Notes: generated by a model not told the origin, from the letters alone. 64,000 nucleotides of DNA from Stenopsyche tienmushanensis (GCA_008973525.1 WACJ01000115.1:434001-498000); one strand, 5' to 3'; positions 44,270 through 58,003 are shown, numbered from the stretch's first letter. Numbers and translations: made by a program.

Positions 44270-44860
44270 AACGACCCCAAGTAACATCACCGCCTATCAA
44301 AAATAAAAACGGAGAATGGGCTCAAAATAGCAAAGAAAAGGCAGAATGTCAAGTAGGCAGATATAGAAAATAGAAATGGAAATATTCACTCCAAACAATA
44401 ACATGAACACTTCAAAAAGCGAAAATGACATTCACCGGCCCCCAAATACAAAAAAATATCAACCATCTGTCCTTAGAAAACAAAATACTTTTATACAAAA
44501 TCATATTATTAAAACTAATCTGGACATACGGATTACAGTTCTGGGGTACCGCATCTAACTCCAATATTGATATTCTCCAGCGCTTCCAGTCCAAAGTACT
44601 GCGTACGTATAGGCAACGCTCCATGGTACGTGACAAACGACACGATACACATGTAATTAAGCATACCAACAGTGAGGCAGGAGATTAAAAACTATAGCCA
44701 GAAATACAAACAAAGATTAAACACACATCCCAACCGCCGTGTTGAAGAGATAATCAGCCAAGCCTCCGGGATGCGTAGACTGAAAAGATGAATGGTTCAT
44801 GGACCTGGACAGAAGATTCGAATGAATGAACATTAGATCATAAGAAGAACTAAATGTCCC
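44270..44860 (+). pseudogene. Jockey LINE, internally deleted
   Basis: A start piece reads PPIKNKNGEWAQNSKEKAEC, the linker before the reverse transcriptase in Jockey elements. After a gap the frame 44425-44688 reads NKILLYKIILLKLIWTYGLQ then FWGTASNSNIDILQRFQSKV, the C-terminal region after the palm. It then continues YSQKYKQRL and THPNRR in another frame. The palm with its catalytic box is missing between the two parts. A dead copy. Confidence 0.75.
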
Positions 44861-46630
44861 TCAACGGATTGATTGTTTATTAAAAAAAAATGTGATTGGT
44901 TCTAGATGTCATATTGCAAATTAATTTTTCAGCTACTTAGTTGTATATTGTCTTTCCAATCAAACAACTTTTTACTATCATTTCAAGTTTGCAATCTAAA
45001 GTAAGATTCTTATATTATGGTATAAAATTGTTAAAATAATTACTATTTGAAAGCTTTTGTTGTTTAACACGTTGTTAAAATGTTTATTCGTGCTTTAAGC
45101 AAATTGTGACTATAAAATATTATACAATTACATAGTGAAAAATACGTAAAGTATATTTACACAATATCAGATCATAAAAAATCGACACATGTACCAAGGA
45201 AAAAATACATTTTTGAAAATTCAGAAAATTAACCATTGATATCATGTCAATAGTCTTCATAGACGAAATCATTTCAACGATGGAATATTTGAGAGAAATC
45301 ATTATTAAGACTTCATTGTTTTACCAATAAACTAATGAATAGTAGATAAACTGAGCATCAGCTTGCTGCTAGAAGGGTATTTAAGTTTTTAATCTTTAGA
45401 TAAATACTAGTCAAGTGGTCAATAATTAAAATACATAAAATCGTATGAGCATAGGCCGCAAAAAAGTGTTAGTCGAATTATATTTTTAGCCAGGAGTAAT
45501 TATGTCGCATTTAAATATTCAAACTTCGCCGTTTAGTGCCGAACTGGCACAATCAAATAATATTTAATTGGTCAGACGGGGAGCAAACTGGAAAAAATAG
45601 ACAAATAGGCGAAAGTCAGGTGTCAAGTAATATCAACTAGTCAGATCCATATCAATAAAATCAAATAGTTCCATAGTCAGGATTGTACAATAGTATGGTA
45701 GTAGTCGAAACAGCTTGGAAGCTTGGATTTTTATGATCATATTTGTGTTATTTTTCTTGTTGCAGTTTATCTCAAGTGTACAATACATATAGAGATAAAA
45801 AATAATTTGTGCTAAAAAATAGAAATTTCATGAAACAGTTCATGAAAATGGTATTTGGTATGCTATGGAAATTAATTGATTTGAATAGATAGCAATAGAT
45901 ATGTATTAAAAACGCTTCATAATTTGATTAACATATATTGAAAACATGCATAGTGGAAAATTTACGCGATTTGATGATATATTATAGATCCATAAAAGTA
46001 CAAAAACGTTCTATCGATATTTTCCAAAAATTGTATTGGCAGCCAAAGTGTAAATGAATGATCCACACAATAAAAATATTAGCTATCAATATTTTTATAA
46101 AAAATATTGCCTGTCGCAGGCTATCGTTCTGCTATCTCAATTTCAGCTTTTAACTTGGATTGAATTAACTGTTATGATATGATATGGGCTGCGATAATAA
46201 TCTCTTATCGTAATTGTGCTTACATATACAATGAGACTTAATTATACAACAGAAACTATTACTGATATGTGTACTTAAGCTTTTGGCATTCTACTTATTA
46301 GTTTCCTTTGACTAATATATTAATTGTTAATTTGTAATGCATATAAGACCACAAAGCCAACTTATTGCTCGGCTAAAATATCGTATATTGAGATTTCAAA
46401 GCGTCGTTCTTTCATCGATTAATTAAACAGTTAAATATTTACTTCCATCCTACATTATAAATAAAGTTGTAAGTGTAATAAATAAATAACGTAAATTAAA
46501 ATATTTATATATAAAGATGATTTCCAAACTTCCGTTTTTATAATATGTATTTATTAAGGTGTCTAATCCCCTTTTTCTTCGTTATCGCTCAAACATTGAG
46601 CTGATCCTGCCGGAATAAAACCGGAATTTA
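44861..46630. other. unassigned AT-rich stretch
   Basis: No gene or repeat recognised. Confidence 0.4.
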
Positions 46631-46923
46631 ATATTTTCAACCGATTATAAAATTAAATTATAAAAATAATACGATAAACAACCTACCCGATCAGTCTTCT
46701 TCGGACAATTTTGCTTTGTAATGAGAGTTTGTAATCGTTATGTAGACATGTTCAGGTATGGCGTTCAATCGCGAGGAGCTCATCCGTCATGTCAGCAGTC
46801 CGAAAAGTAGACCGGTAGGATTTGTCCAGTCGGTCTGTGTGCAGACCCTTTGTAGTCACTCCGTCTTCTCTTAGGGGAAGCTCCTTCAGAGGCTAACTTA
46901 CATACGTGGCTCGCGCCAAATGA
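46631..46923 (-). repeat. dispersed repeat Y, inverted partner of 42164-42459
   Basis: On the minus strand it starts ATTTGGCGCGAGCCACGTAT and runs parallel to repeat X to GGTTGAAAATATT. An extra AT-rich insertion near its end is lacking in X. No open frame is shared with X. Confidence 0.6.
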
Positions 46924-48949
46924 GATATTATATAATTAGAGATATTAATATTCGTATTTGGGGTCGTTTTATCGTAATTCCTTTTAAAAAAATCCTACGA
47001 ACTTATTAAGTGATGTGTCATATATCATTTGATTAAATCCAAACGAATAATTATTTATTAGCTTTGATTAAAAGGACGTGGCATAAGTAAATCGCAATTC
47101 ATCATAATTCGATATAGTTGATACAATTTAAATAGCATTGACCCTTAGAATTAAAATTTATTTATATAGCGAAATCAAAAGTTCTAGGCAATTATGTATG
47201 CTGTTTTGACAGGTCAGTTTGAAGATTAATAATTTAATATTATCTTTATATTTAAAGCAAATTTATCCAAAATTGGAGATTTATGCAGCCATAACGTAAA
47301 AAGACCTTACGCTTTATATGATGTGCCCATTACGTCCTATGTGTCAAATGTTTGAATTTTTCAGAACTGTAATGTAAGCTTGAATGAAAGTCATTCTCTT
47401 ATCAAATTGCTCAAGTCGATTCGTGTTTTATCACCTACTACCATAAAAAAGCTCTTACTTTTGTCTCAACTATAAGAATGACATCCTTGCAAGACTGCTG
47501 GCGATAAAGTTTATGGTGCAAAACCTCATATTTGGAAACCATTGCGTACAATTTGTTTTGTCAATTCCAATTGATATATATTTATCTCAAGTGCAACTGT
47601 GTCTTTGGTATATGGACACTTATCGTCTTCAGGAGCACACATCTTGTTGTTATCATATGTCGCAAATTTCTTAGATCGAGTTTTCAACTTAAAAATAAAA
47701 ATTGTCATTGAAATATACATACGTAAAAAGATCAGATTTAAATTAAAAATTACTTGACAACTTTTCGAACGTTGAATTATTTTTAAAAATTGCTAGATTT
47801 TGCTATCTTTAATTCGTAAAACTAAAAATATATTAATGTCATTTTCAACAACCTATTTATCTAAAAAAAAACATTTTCGTCCATGTCCTCAAAAAAAATC
47901 GAAACAAAGGAATAGTCTGGACGTGAATGCAGGACTTCGTCTGTCAGACACAGCACTGTAAGGAAGAATATCCAATATAAAGATGCAAATGCAGATGTCG
48001 CATTAATTTGTTGAAAGACCCCATTGTTTTTGTTAAATTTTAATGTAACAAACCGTTATATGTATATTTGTGAGTTATAGTTATGTCCATCTGTCACAAT
48101 ATAAGATTAAAAAAATATTATATAAAGCACGGCGATCTGGGGATGTGTTTAAATTAAAATTTCTTTGTGGCGACCAAAATCGTCATGTCGCAAAAATAAA
48201 TGCGCCATAAGGGCTCTAATTGATTACTTTTAAGAGTCTTATCGATATTATCATCATTTAAAATAATTGCTATAAATTCAGTCATTTATCGGCTATAAGA
48301 CTTTAGTAAAGTTGTTTGTATTTATTTTTTTAATTTCAAGAAATTAGGACGCAGATGTATCAAGACGATCGATTGAAAATATTATCATTTACAATCTCCT
48401 AAATTTGTTGATATGGTGAAAAATACAAAATCCACAATCTGTCCTTACTTTTACATAATATCTATTCATCAATTTAACTCCTTACTCCTAAAAATTTTGC
48501 ATTTAGAAAAGCCTTCTTGTAAACTATTTTTTTTTTAGTAGTGTGAGAATTATCTTTAGGTGATTAAGTTTTTTGCTTAAAAAAATTGCAAGTGTCCAAC
48601 CGGTCCACCTTTCAGACCGCTGACAATTAATACACACAAGATACAATATATACAGGCACATCGCAAAACATGTCACCGTGTTAAGTACTCAATTTTAAAC
48701 TTTTGTTTAACGTCTATATATCGCCAAGACGCACTTTTGACGGAAATTTCTCGCAAAAACCTAACACTGATTGCACTTAAACAGTTAAATGATAATTTTA
48801 TATATTAGTTTCAAAAATAGTTTCAAGAATAAATCAATACAATAGATTTGCCAAATAAAAAAAATGTGAAAACATGTGTAGGAAAAAACATATGGCGGAT
48901 CAGGAAAATTGATTTTATCCCTCTTTAAAATTTGAGCCCAGCCACTTAG
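46924..48949. other. unassigned AT-rich stretch
   Basis: Only a short fragment at 48594-48640 related to repeats X and Y is noticed. The frame at 47526-47720 (minus) has no known motif. Confidence 0.35.
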
Positions 48950-49009
48950 TGCTGGTCTCTATCTGTTTTACCCCTGTGAGGGTGATTACCCCCAGGTTAG
49001 GAACCGCTG
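48950..49009 (-). repeat. hAT-type terminus
   Basis: The reverse complement starts CAGCGGTTCCTAACCTGGGG and continues GTAATCACCCTCACAGGGG, very close to the common hAT end CAGNGGTTCxxAACCTGGGGGTxxxxACCC. The 8 bp outside would be AACCAGAT; no partner end or duplication was found. Confidence 0.6.
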
Positions 49010-50344
49010 AACCAGATGATCAATTGTAAAGGTTAGCGTTATTTGGTTGAAGTCAAAATTATGTTTCTTGTGTAGTGAAACCAACTAATATTAACAATGA
49101 AAAATAATATGGAATAGTTTCCGGACCATCAAATCCCACTATCATATTAGACTTTGATTCTGAAAAAAAAATCTGAAGTTTTTGATTGATTCTGATATGT
49201 GGTTCTTCACAACAACATCAACATGAATCGGATTTTCGATCAAATAAATCTCTAATCCGCTATAGGAAGATGTTACCAGTAATGATGATTATATTTCAAA
49301 CATACATTTTTCTGTTGGCTAAAAATTTGTAGGATCCCAAATTCCACGATTATATAGCACAAAATTACGATCAAAGAGTTGATCAAAAAAGTAAAAAGCG
49401 TTAAGATATCATAAATATTATCAGGCATAGGCGAACGGGGTAGTTTTTCCGGGGTAGAGTCGATCAGCATTTTCGCTAGTGTATATCAAGTAGTAAGTGT
49501 TTGGGCATTTTATGAGTACTTCCTTTTGTATAGTTACCAAGACTTGCAATTAGTGGATTTGGATGGTTTATGAGGTTTGAGTAAAAAAATTTAGTTAGGT
49601 TATAGTATACGTCCGCAATAGGGAGGAAATATTGACATTATGTACTACGTATATTTTATATAATTCTCATCAAAATATAATTTAAAAAGCTAATCTAAAC
49701 TAAATTAAAGCTCAAAGGCGATCGACTGAACACAAGTCATGGATTTATTTTCCCATTTAGACATAACAAAAATTGGAAACTCGGCACCCGCGGGCACTAA
49801 TTCGACTTCAGTGCAGCATGCATAAACTAGCAAACCAAAAAAATAAAATGTTCTTTGATAAATAAAGTAATTTAGTGGAATTGCCGTTTGCACAGTTTCC
49901 AGTACAAAGAAAAATCAACTCGAAGGTTAAAAGAATTTTATGTTTCCGTCAAATAAGTGATTTTTAAAAAAAATAAAAAAAATTATATTGCCAAAGGATA
50001 CAAAAAGGACAATCTAGAGTAGTTTTTATAGATTCTCTTCAGACATTTACGTGTGAATAAATTTTATGAACTGAATTCCACATCAAACAGAAAATATCCC
50101 ATTTAAAAACTAACCGCAATTTCTATCAAAAGTTGATTTGAAAAATTTATTTTTATCACCTCAGATTTATTTTTAAGTGTATTTAAATGTAAAATATTTT
50201 TAATGTTTCGATATTAAATTAATTAAGTATTATAAAGTAAAAAATGCAGTGAATACTGTTTGATTATAAATTTTGCAATGTCCAATATCCATTTTATCAT
50301 ACTGTATTTTTTTTTTTAATATAAGGTTACATATTGAATGAAGA
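49010..50344. other. unassigned AT-rich stretch
   Basis: No gene or repeat recognised. Confidence 0.4.
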
Positions 50345-51466
50345 TATAATTTTCCTGCCACTCGGTTGGAAGTCCAAGACATTTTGGGGGGCTCAGTGTG
50401 ACGGCATCTGTGCCACATGACCTGCCCAATGGAGATGGCGACGAAGGACGAAGCTAGTAATAATTGCCTCGCCGTACATGTCCATGACCTCGCGATTGGA
50501 CCTCATGGTTTCAGCACCTGAAGTTTTATCCCGGAGAGGTGCGAAATTTTTTCTCAAAATTTTCCTCTTGAACCTCTCGAGGCGCATCTCGTCCCAAGCG
50601 GTCATAGTCTATGTTTTACCCCCGTAAACCACTACGGGCCTAATCTATATATATTTATACTATATTTTAATTTTAGTTTTAGCTGATAGTGATTTGTTTA
50701 CCAACATATTATTCAGGCCATGGTAGTACCGATTGCCGTATTGAATTCTGGAGGTTATTTCATAGCACGTCATGTGCTTCTCCGTGAGAATGGATCCTAG
50801 ATATGTAAAATCCTTTACCCTTTCAATAGTTTTGTTATTGACACTCACGGAGGTAAAACCTTTAGTATTCGCTCTCAAAACCATCATTGATTTAGTATTC
50901 TCTTAATTGATTGACATACCGAAGGTAGCAGCAGCCCCATCGATAGACGTAAACGCCGCCAAAGCTTCCGACTTCGGTTTCGCCACGACGTCGATGTCGT
51001 CCGCAAAAGCAAGATATATAATATCCTCGTTCCATGAATGTACGTATCCTGATCTGCCAGCCTCCCTCATGATTGCTTCTAACGCATTATTAAAGAGAAT
51101 CGGGGAGAGAGCGTCCCTCATCTAACTCCCATCGTCACCTCGACAGGCTCCGATAGAGCGCCGTTGGAACGTACAACGTTGACCGATCCGGTTAAGCATA
51201 TCCTCGACAGCGTCACAAGCTTACTCGGAATTTACACCTACAACATGATTCTACAAAGTTTTTCCCAATTGATGCCTTGCAAAAGTCTACAAATACGTGG
51301 CGGAGATCGACACCGTACTCCCACATTTTTTGAGAGAATAGTTTGATCGTAAATATTTGATCCACAGTAGACCTGCCGGGTTTGAAATCATACTGATACT
51401 CTCCGAGAAGTTCCTTCACGACGGGCGACAGCCGTCCGATGAGAGTCCTTGTAAATAATTTGTATG
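50345..51466 (-). pseudogene. LINE reverse transcriptase and C-terminal domain, copy B
   Basis: Minus-strand pieces in order: VVKELLGEYQYDFKPGRSTV, DQIFTIKLFSQKMWEYGVDL with RHVFVDFCKA, then DALSPILFNNALEAIMREAG, and IIYLAFADDIDVVAKPKSEA. The FADD box is intact. Next come SVSVNNKTIERVKDFTYLGS and NKSLSAKTKIKI, and finally DEMRLERFKRKILRKNFAPL ... SFVLRRHLHWAGHVAQMPSH with VLDFQPSG at the end. It is the same family as copy A at 32.9-33.9 kb, but keeps the 102 bp that A lost. Several frameshifts and stops; it starts in the fingers domain, so it is 5' truncated. Confidence 0.85.
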
Positions 51467-53559
51467 CTATATTTAAAAGGGATAATATACATAATTAAAT
51501 AATAACCTTTTACCAAAATATAATTAAAGCATTTTGTATTCGTTGAATATTTGAAAAAATATTAGGATACATTGATATAGATGAAAATTTAACACTTCCA
51601 CAAGCCTGAAGAAAAAAAATCCATCTATAGGATTTGTATTACACGACGTTTTTGGCGAACCATATGACCGTTTTATACGAGGCCCGAGTGTATTAATTTA
51701 CGTATATCTAATTGTTATATTTTTACTCAAATGAAATTTGAGATTCATTTGGATTGCTCAAAAAAATAAAATTTTAACAATGGACGTAAAAACGTGAACG
51801 AAAAGGGCAGACATACAAATAATTTGAAAATTCTTCTATGAATAACTGAAAACAGCGCCGTGCTCGATCGATACAAGCCACCCCAATCCGCACTCTATTC
51901 AACCCCCACGACTCTTTCATGAAAGCCTGAAACTGTTTCATCAGAACTTTATGTACGAATTCAATGCTGAACGAATGCATTTTTTTTGAATTTGAACCGC
52001 GATGAAATTTGAAATCAAGATAAGGTGGCAAATCAGTTCACACGTTAATTAAATTATTCAGTTCATTCGAGAAAAAAGCACCGCTTGTAAACAAGACGTG
52101 ATTTTTTTTTATTTAGTTATTTTATTTAGATATTTAAAAACAGCTTTTGCCATAATATGTAAAAATATTTTTATTTAAATCTTGAATTTATTTTAAAAAA
52201 TATAACATAATTTAATACCGGAAAGAACTCCAATTGAAAACAATACGCTTAAAAAAAAGGAAAAGTTTCACCACACGAAGCGCCAATTTCAACTCTCTAG
52301 TCAGAATTAACGCTTCAAATAGCCCTCTTTCATATCACGCAAAACGCTGTAACATAATTATATGTAATTGAACCGAAATCTGATCCAATTTCAATTGGCC
52401 GAATGAGCCTAATTTATTAACCTCAATGTGCATCCACAGAGTGCAAATATCCTCCATGACAAAATACAAGATTTGGCTTGTACTAAACTGCGATATTTAT
52501 TTAAGGGAAATTTCTATCTTGTTGGTTCAAAAATAAATATCTTTTTTTTTCAGAAAGAGCCAAATAAGAATACGTTTAGTAACTTAAAGTCGAAATAAAT
52601 AAAATTCGCAAATATATAGGCCGACGAAGAGAAGCTGGTGCAGGTATGAAATTCAGAGCGATCGTTTGGATTGGCGCGATGTTATAAGTCGCAACAAATG
52701 GGACTAGAATTGCGACCTTTTCAACAAAATTTTAGAAATTTGTATTGTCTGTATTCATTGGAAATACTTAATCGTCTAGGAAAAGATCTATTACGGAAGT
52801 AACTGTCTCAAGAATTAATATTAGTTATTTTATTTTGCTATGTAAATAATGCGCCAGAACAAGTGTTAACTAATGCCATCGACAGGACTCGCGTTAGGTT
52901 TACATCTTTTCACAAATATTTCACGGGACTATGAGGAAAATTTCTATTTATGTCTCATTTTATATAGATTAACAAACGTATAACGTAAAGAGGGTATATC
53001 TATTTAAATTGAAATAATTAGCATAAATCTTTTATAATACAATATTTATATATTATTATATTAACTAATGAGGCCTTAAACTATAAGAAGTGTAAAAATG
53101 TACCCAAAAAAAAAATCATAATTTTTAATTACTATTATTTTTTTTTAGCATCAACAAAGACTATGAAGATTTTCCAACATAAAAAAAAATCTGTCGAATT
53201 AAGCATCGAATATCGTATTTATTTCATCAAACTACCAAATTAAGATATTTTAATAAAGACAATTGCTAAAAAAAGATAAAGATTTTCATCAAGAGAGCGC
53301 ATTATACCATAAGAAAACACCAGGAGAATGGGACTTTGAAGGATTTCAAAAAGCTGGGCTGCCCAAATTCTACTATGAATGCCGAGGATAACTTTATTTT
53401 ATTATTCTCCAAAAGAAATTGCCTCTTACAGCTTCTCAGTTATTGAAACTATATTATACAATTAGTTATTATTATCGATTTTAAGGGCAAAATTTCATGA
53501 TAATTAGATATCTTGAAAATACTTCAAGTTTTTGTATTAATTGTTTAAAGCAAAAGGAT
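51467..53559. other. mostly unassigned stretch with one odd ORF
   Basis: On the minus strand 51774-51980 is open from an ATG: MHSFSIEFVHKVLMKQFQAF then MKESWGLNRVRIGVACIDRA and a C-rich end. It lies in a less AT-rich patch. No family recognised. The rest shows nothing. Confidence 0.3.
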
Positions 53560-53790
53560 TGGTATGGTATTTTAACAATATGAATTGGTTTCCACAATTC
53601 CCAGATGTGTATCCAATCGAGTTAATGTGGGATAAGATTGAAAAGTGAAAAATTGTTTACCGTCTTGTGCCAATACGTTCTGGAAAAACCTACAAGAGCA
53701 CTTGTGGGATTTATCAAGTGATTGTTTAATTATATAATGCTTTTACAAATGTGGTAAAGAGGAAATGCTCAATAATATGTACATTTTCAA
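53560..53790 (+). pseudogene. Tc1-like transposase C-terminal relic
   Basis: Reads MNWFPQFPDVYPIELMWDKI, the last catalytic block of Tc1-type transposases (form W-P-x-x-S-P-D-x-N-P-I-E-x-x-W, with the Glu present). A frameshift then leads to LPSCANTFWKNLQEHLWDLS. Other catalytic blocks and the terminal repeats were not found. Distinct from the mariner copies by the P-I-E in place of the mariner third Asp. Confidence 0.65.
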
Positions 53791-55643
53791 TTGTGTACTT
53801 CTACCAGTCTATTGGATTCAATATCTAATAATTTGCTTTTGTCCTTATTATATTTTATCTTCATCGTATACACTTGAACATTTTTAATAATCAATTGTGC
53901 TATATTTTCTATTATTGCTATTGCATTTATAATTACAACTGTTAAGTAGTGGCTTGAGCAGAGATGAAGTATGAAAGGCTTTCAGTTGAAGTCATGCATG
54001 TTCAGATTACCTTTTATTTGTAGCGACTGTAAAGCTTTTGAATTGAGTCTTATGGAATATAGAATAATACGTACAAACACATCATTCATTTTATAATCAG
54101 TAGATGAAATCGGCTACGTATTATAGATTCCTTATGCCAAATAATTTTGAAAAGAAAATACAAATATTTCATGATTATTTGAATGATTATCTGAAACATA
54201 ATCGTTAAAATAGTTTTTGTGAAAAAAATATTATAGAGATATATTCGTGATTTTGTAGTTGATGTACTGTTTTCACACATTATCATAATCAATTAATTTG
54301 TCCAAATCCTCATAATAAATAAGCTAAAAATAATATAGAGACTAAGTCTAAAATTAATAAATACATTCGAGTTTTATCTTTTATGTGCTTCAATTATTAA
54401 GAATGCAGCAAATAAGCATTATAATGGAATGGTGTTGAACATATCCAAATTATAAGAGCAATAAAATCGAGTAGAAGGGCCTTAAACCTGAGATATGAGG
54501 CTGAGAACCGTTGCAGATTAAGTCGATAGTATGCAAGGGGTTCGTATATTATTTGCTTTCATTTGATTTTTATTTACAACTATCTTGCAGTTCATTATTG
54601 ATAGAAAATGGTTTATGGAAAATGTTCATATAAAAATTCATAAATATACACGTTAAATCCAAAAACAATTTTCCTAATAAAATTGATACTTAGATAAAAT
54701 AATTTTTTTCATAATCTAGTAATTCCATTTAATACTTTGCATGAATAATTGAAAATTATACTACATATATATGATTGAAAAGCATCACAAAATTTTCATG
54801 TTTTTGATGTATCTTCTTGAAGAAATGTATTTAAAGGATTTAAAAAAATGTAGCCATCTGTTCGGTTATTTAAAATTGTTGGAATCTATTTTCGAATTGC
54901 TCTAAAAGTTCCTTAAAAATTTTCGTACACGACATGTTAGTTTCCGTCGCGTAATTTTTAAAGATAATAAAAATATCTTCGCCTCTTGTTCGCTCTCGCA
55001 TTGGTAGTAATTTTAATAATTCTTCTTTTGCACTTAAATCCCTGAATCCTTATGAATATTTCCATTTGGGCTGTATTATATATATATATGTCGACTCATC
55101 TGGTTACAAAGAGAATCATTCACATTTTTCCATATAATTTTTCAAGTGACTGTAAATCACTTGACATCTTCTATACGGTTGGTACAAAACGATTGCTGAT
55201 TAGATAATCCTGATTTTAGTTGATCAATTTTCCTTTTTCTCAAGTCTTATTTAGTCGGATAATCAACACAAAAAGAACTGTGCTTAGTCTTGAAATTATA
55301 TTACTGACATAACACCGCTTGCATATTAAGCAAACACATTTGTTCTTCGTTTGGATGAAAAGATAGTCTCCTTCCCAATCACTGATAAATTGATAGGGTC
55401 GTGTTTTTTACTCGGATAGTTCATTTTCGGGTAAAATGTTTTCGATAAAAAAATCAACCATTCTCACAAAACGCAACATGGTGTAAGTGCAAAATATTAA
55501 TATATGTAACCCTTCAATAAAAAAAAAATGATACTGTGCCGGAGTACACAAAAATGACTCGACAAAGGGTTCGGAGTCCCGACTTAATATCAATAAATGT
55601 TGAAATTGGTCATTTGACTGTGCTCGCTAATGTCGGTTTAAAG
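53791..55643. other. unassigned AT-rich stretch
   Basis: No gene or repeat recognised apart from short (TA)n runs. Confidence 0.4.
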
Positions 55644-55715
55644 CAGGGGAGTTAAATTCAAAAGCGAATATGACCCTAAACAAATTTTAAGTTTCGGTGG
55701 GCCGGAAAATAAATC
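55644..55715 (+). repeat. hAT-type terminus
   Basis: CAGGGGAGTTAAATTCAAAA followed within 60 bases by CGGTGGGCCGGAAAAT. This order (CAGGGG, a TCAAA-type block, then GGGCCGGA) is common at hAT ends. The partner end was not found. Confidence 0.4.
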
Positions 55716-55930
55716 TTAAAATTTTCACAGGAATATGGATTTATTCCAAAACATTTTTTTTAATTAGACATTTCTTCTCTGTCACTATATTTCCTACTTC
55801 AGAGGAAATATTGTTAACAGTGATTGATAGTGATGCTCGGTTCACACCAAGCGTTAAACGCCAGGTATGGTAAAAATACTAGATTTCATGATCCTAGGGC
55901 TGCCAACTCTGTCGTGTCGTCACTAAGAAC
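55716..55930. other. short unassigned segment
   Basis: No feature recognised; it separates two hAT-type sequences. Confidence 0.35.
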
Positions 55931-56827
55931 TAGGGAATCGTATTCGTTAGACAATCCCGGGATCAGTCCCGGGATGCCGGGATTGGGATTTTCAATATTT
56001 TAAGAAATTACATTGATAAATTTGATCAAAAATTACAAATAAGTCCATTTGTTTAATATAAAAAATCACTTGAAGGCCAAAGAATTTTATTTATTTAAGA
56101 AAAGATAAAAATACAATTCAAAAATAGATAAATAAAACACTTAAAAATTCAAATATTATTTTGAAAATATGCCCGAAGTAACATTAACATTAGTGTTTCG
56201 TCATTTAGTCTGGATCTGATTTTGGAAGTCACGCACGCTCAGTTTCCACACTCGTTGGAGATATCGTCATCAGATATTTAAATGCTAGTTCGATTTGATG
56301 ATCGCGTGAGCCCTCATTTTCGTATAACACCATCAATGTGACTGATAAAATTCTTTTCTGCTGAGACACGGACTAAAAATCGCAAAATTCCCGATTTCCC
56401 GACAAATTATTTATTTCCGTCGCTGCAGATGAATACTTATATACTATAATACTTTGATGTGATTCGTAATTATATTACGGAGGAATACAAAAAATCTGAA
56501 CCCCGTATCTATTATATTTCATATCGATATTCCCATTATTCGTCGAGGTGTAGTAAATACATCACCGGTGGGTAAGGTAAATATAACAATTTTAAAAACA
56601 TACATGTACGCTATATATGTATACATAGATTAGACAGTCACTGCCCCTAGGCATCGCCTAAGTTCACCAATTAGTAATTACGCCACTGTTTCCAAGCGTC
56701 CAAATTTTGTCGGGAATGTCTCGATTCAGTAGCTTTCATCGTGTTGGTGAGGTGTACGATTTCTGTTAGATAAAAATTTCAATCCCGAAATTTTCGGGAT
56801 TATGTTTTCTAATCCCGGGATTCTTAA
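55931..56827 (-). mobile_element. hAT deletion derivative, copy 2
   Basis: Begins TAGGGAATCG. The reverse complement of its right end is TTAAGAATCCCGGGA, so the ends are imperfect inverted repeats, each with CCCGGG motifs inside. The body matches copy 1 (38991-39895). The transposase C-terminal domain region (56155-56380, minus) carries a deletion of about 19 bp relative to copy 1, next to GGAAGTCA, which breaks the frame. No clear 8-bp target duplication was seen. Confidence 0.7.
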
Positions 56828-56904
56828 GTACTTAAAATTGTTCAAAGCAAGCAAGTAGTATTTACAATTGTACATACTGCGTAAAAGTAAAATTACGTAT
56901 TTCA

Positions 56905-57640
56905 GGGGATGATAAAGTCCCTTAACGCTTTGCAATCCAAGCGATTTTTAGTAAATTTGTCTAAGACTATGTTTCAGATAATACATTGGGAAAAAAATGG
57001 TATATAAACTAAATAAAAATGGTTTTCGATATTAGGACACTTTATTGTATACATATACAGGTACAAGTGATCATTTTTTCACTTCAATTTTTAAAATTCG
57101 CCAAACAAAATCATTTTTATTGAATACTGTTTAATGTTTAATGCATAAAGCAGTAAGATGTCTCTGGTCTAATCAATCACTGAGTAGTGAAGCTTCCATA
57201 ATGTGGTACAAATGTTAAAATATAACTTGTACGAAAATATTCCAGGAAGTGAATGTCGTAAAATGGAAAATGTATCTATCCTAGAACACTTGCTCCGATG
57301 TTTCAAAAAATATAAACATCGGAATAGCTCTAAATAATTGTAATCGAGGCTGGAGTAGACAATGAGTTCAAAGGGATAATATACACGGTACATAGAAAAC
57401 ACTCATCTATTCCAACCTTTGAGGTGCACAAACGACTTCTATAGGCTTACGATTATTTGCCGGAATTCAGATTTAATACGTAAAATAAATTTAATTTCGA
57501 TTGAAACTTCGTCTAATGTGAAATATGCATTTTCCTTTTGGACAAAGATGAGAGTTTAAAGTTACACCGACGACAAGTGTCATTTGATAAACATGCTCAA
57601 TATGTCTCTTCAAAAAATGGTAATATTCTAACAATAACCG
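56905..57640 (-). repeat. dispersed repeat, inverted partner of 2846-3605
   Basis: See the 2.8-kb copy for shared blocks. The minus strand here has an open frame at 57169-57402 (contains YYPFELIVYSSLDYNYLELF). The first copy reads nearly the same residues but with a stop, so coding is possible in the ancestor but not shown. It directly follows the hAT copy 2. Confidence 0.6.
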
Positions 57641-57746
57641 TATTTCGTAATAAAATCGTGATGTGGAGTAACTTATTTAAACGCAATGTCAACTTAAAAA
57701 ACGAAACCTTTTCAATATTGTTGGGCTCATGGTCTGAAGAATTATT

Positions 57747-58003
57747 CTAGGTGAGTGAAAGCGGAAAGGACGGGTTTTCTTTTTCATGTCCTCGCAATTC
57801 GACAAATCGATACGGCAAGTGGAAGTATTTGTGCAGGTCAGGAAAGGCTGTACGTCCCATAGTATGCTTTTTAATAGTATTTTTTGAAATATAAAACGAC
57901 GGGTCACGACATGCCATAATGTATGCGTCGCTGAACGTCGACATGCTAGTCGGTGGCGCCGCCAGCAAACTACTGCAGTCACTTACACGCACGCGCCATT
58001 CAT
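57747..58003 (-). CDS. ORF in a GC-rich island, possible exon
   Basis: The block has clearly more G, C and CpG than its surroundings. On the minus strand ATG codons at 58001-58003 and 57997-57999 are followed by GCGTGCGT|GTAAGT, a near-consensus splice donor. Further in, an ATG at 57942-57944 opens a 65-codon frame (MSTFSDAYIMACRDPSFYIS ...) to a stop at 57747. A second frame is also open across it. Either a 5' exon or a small ORF is possible. Not recognised; the evidence is composition, start and donor only. Confidence 0.25.

Noticed and set aside
44376..44669. Extra frames over the Jockey fragment
   Set aside because: Shadows of the frame that carries the LINE motifs.
50907..51346. Plus-strand frames over LINE copy B (similarly 32901-33287 minus over copy A)
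   Set aside because: Antisense shadows; the reverse transcriptase motifs are on the other strand.
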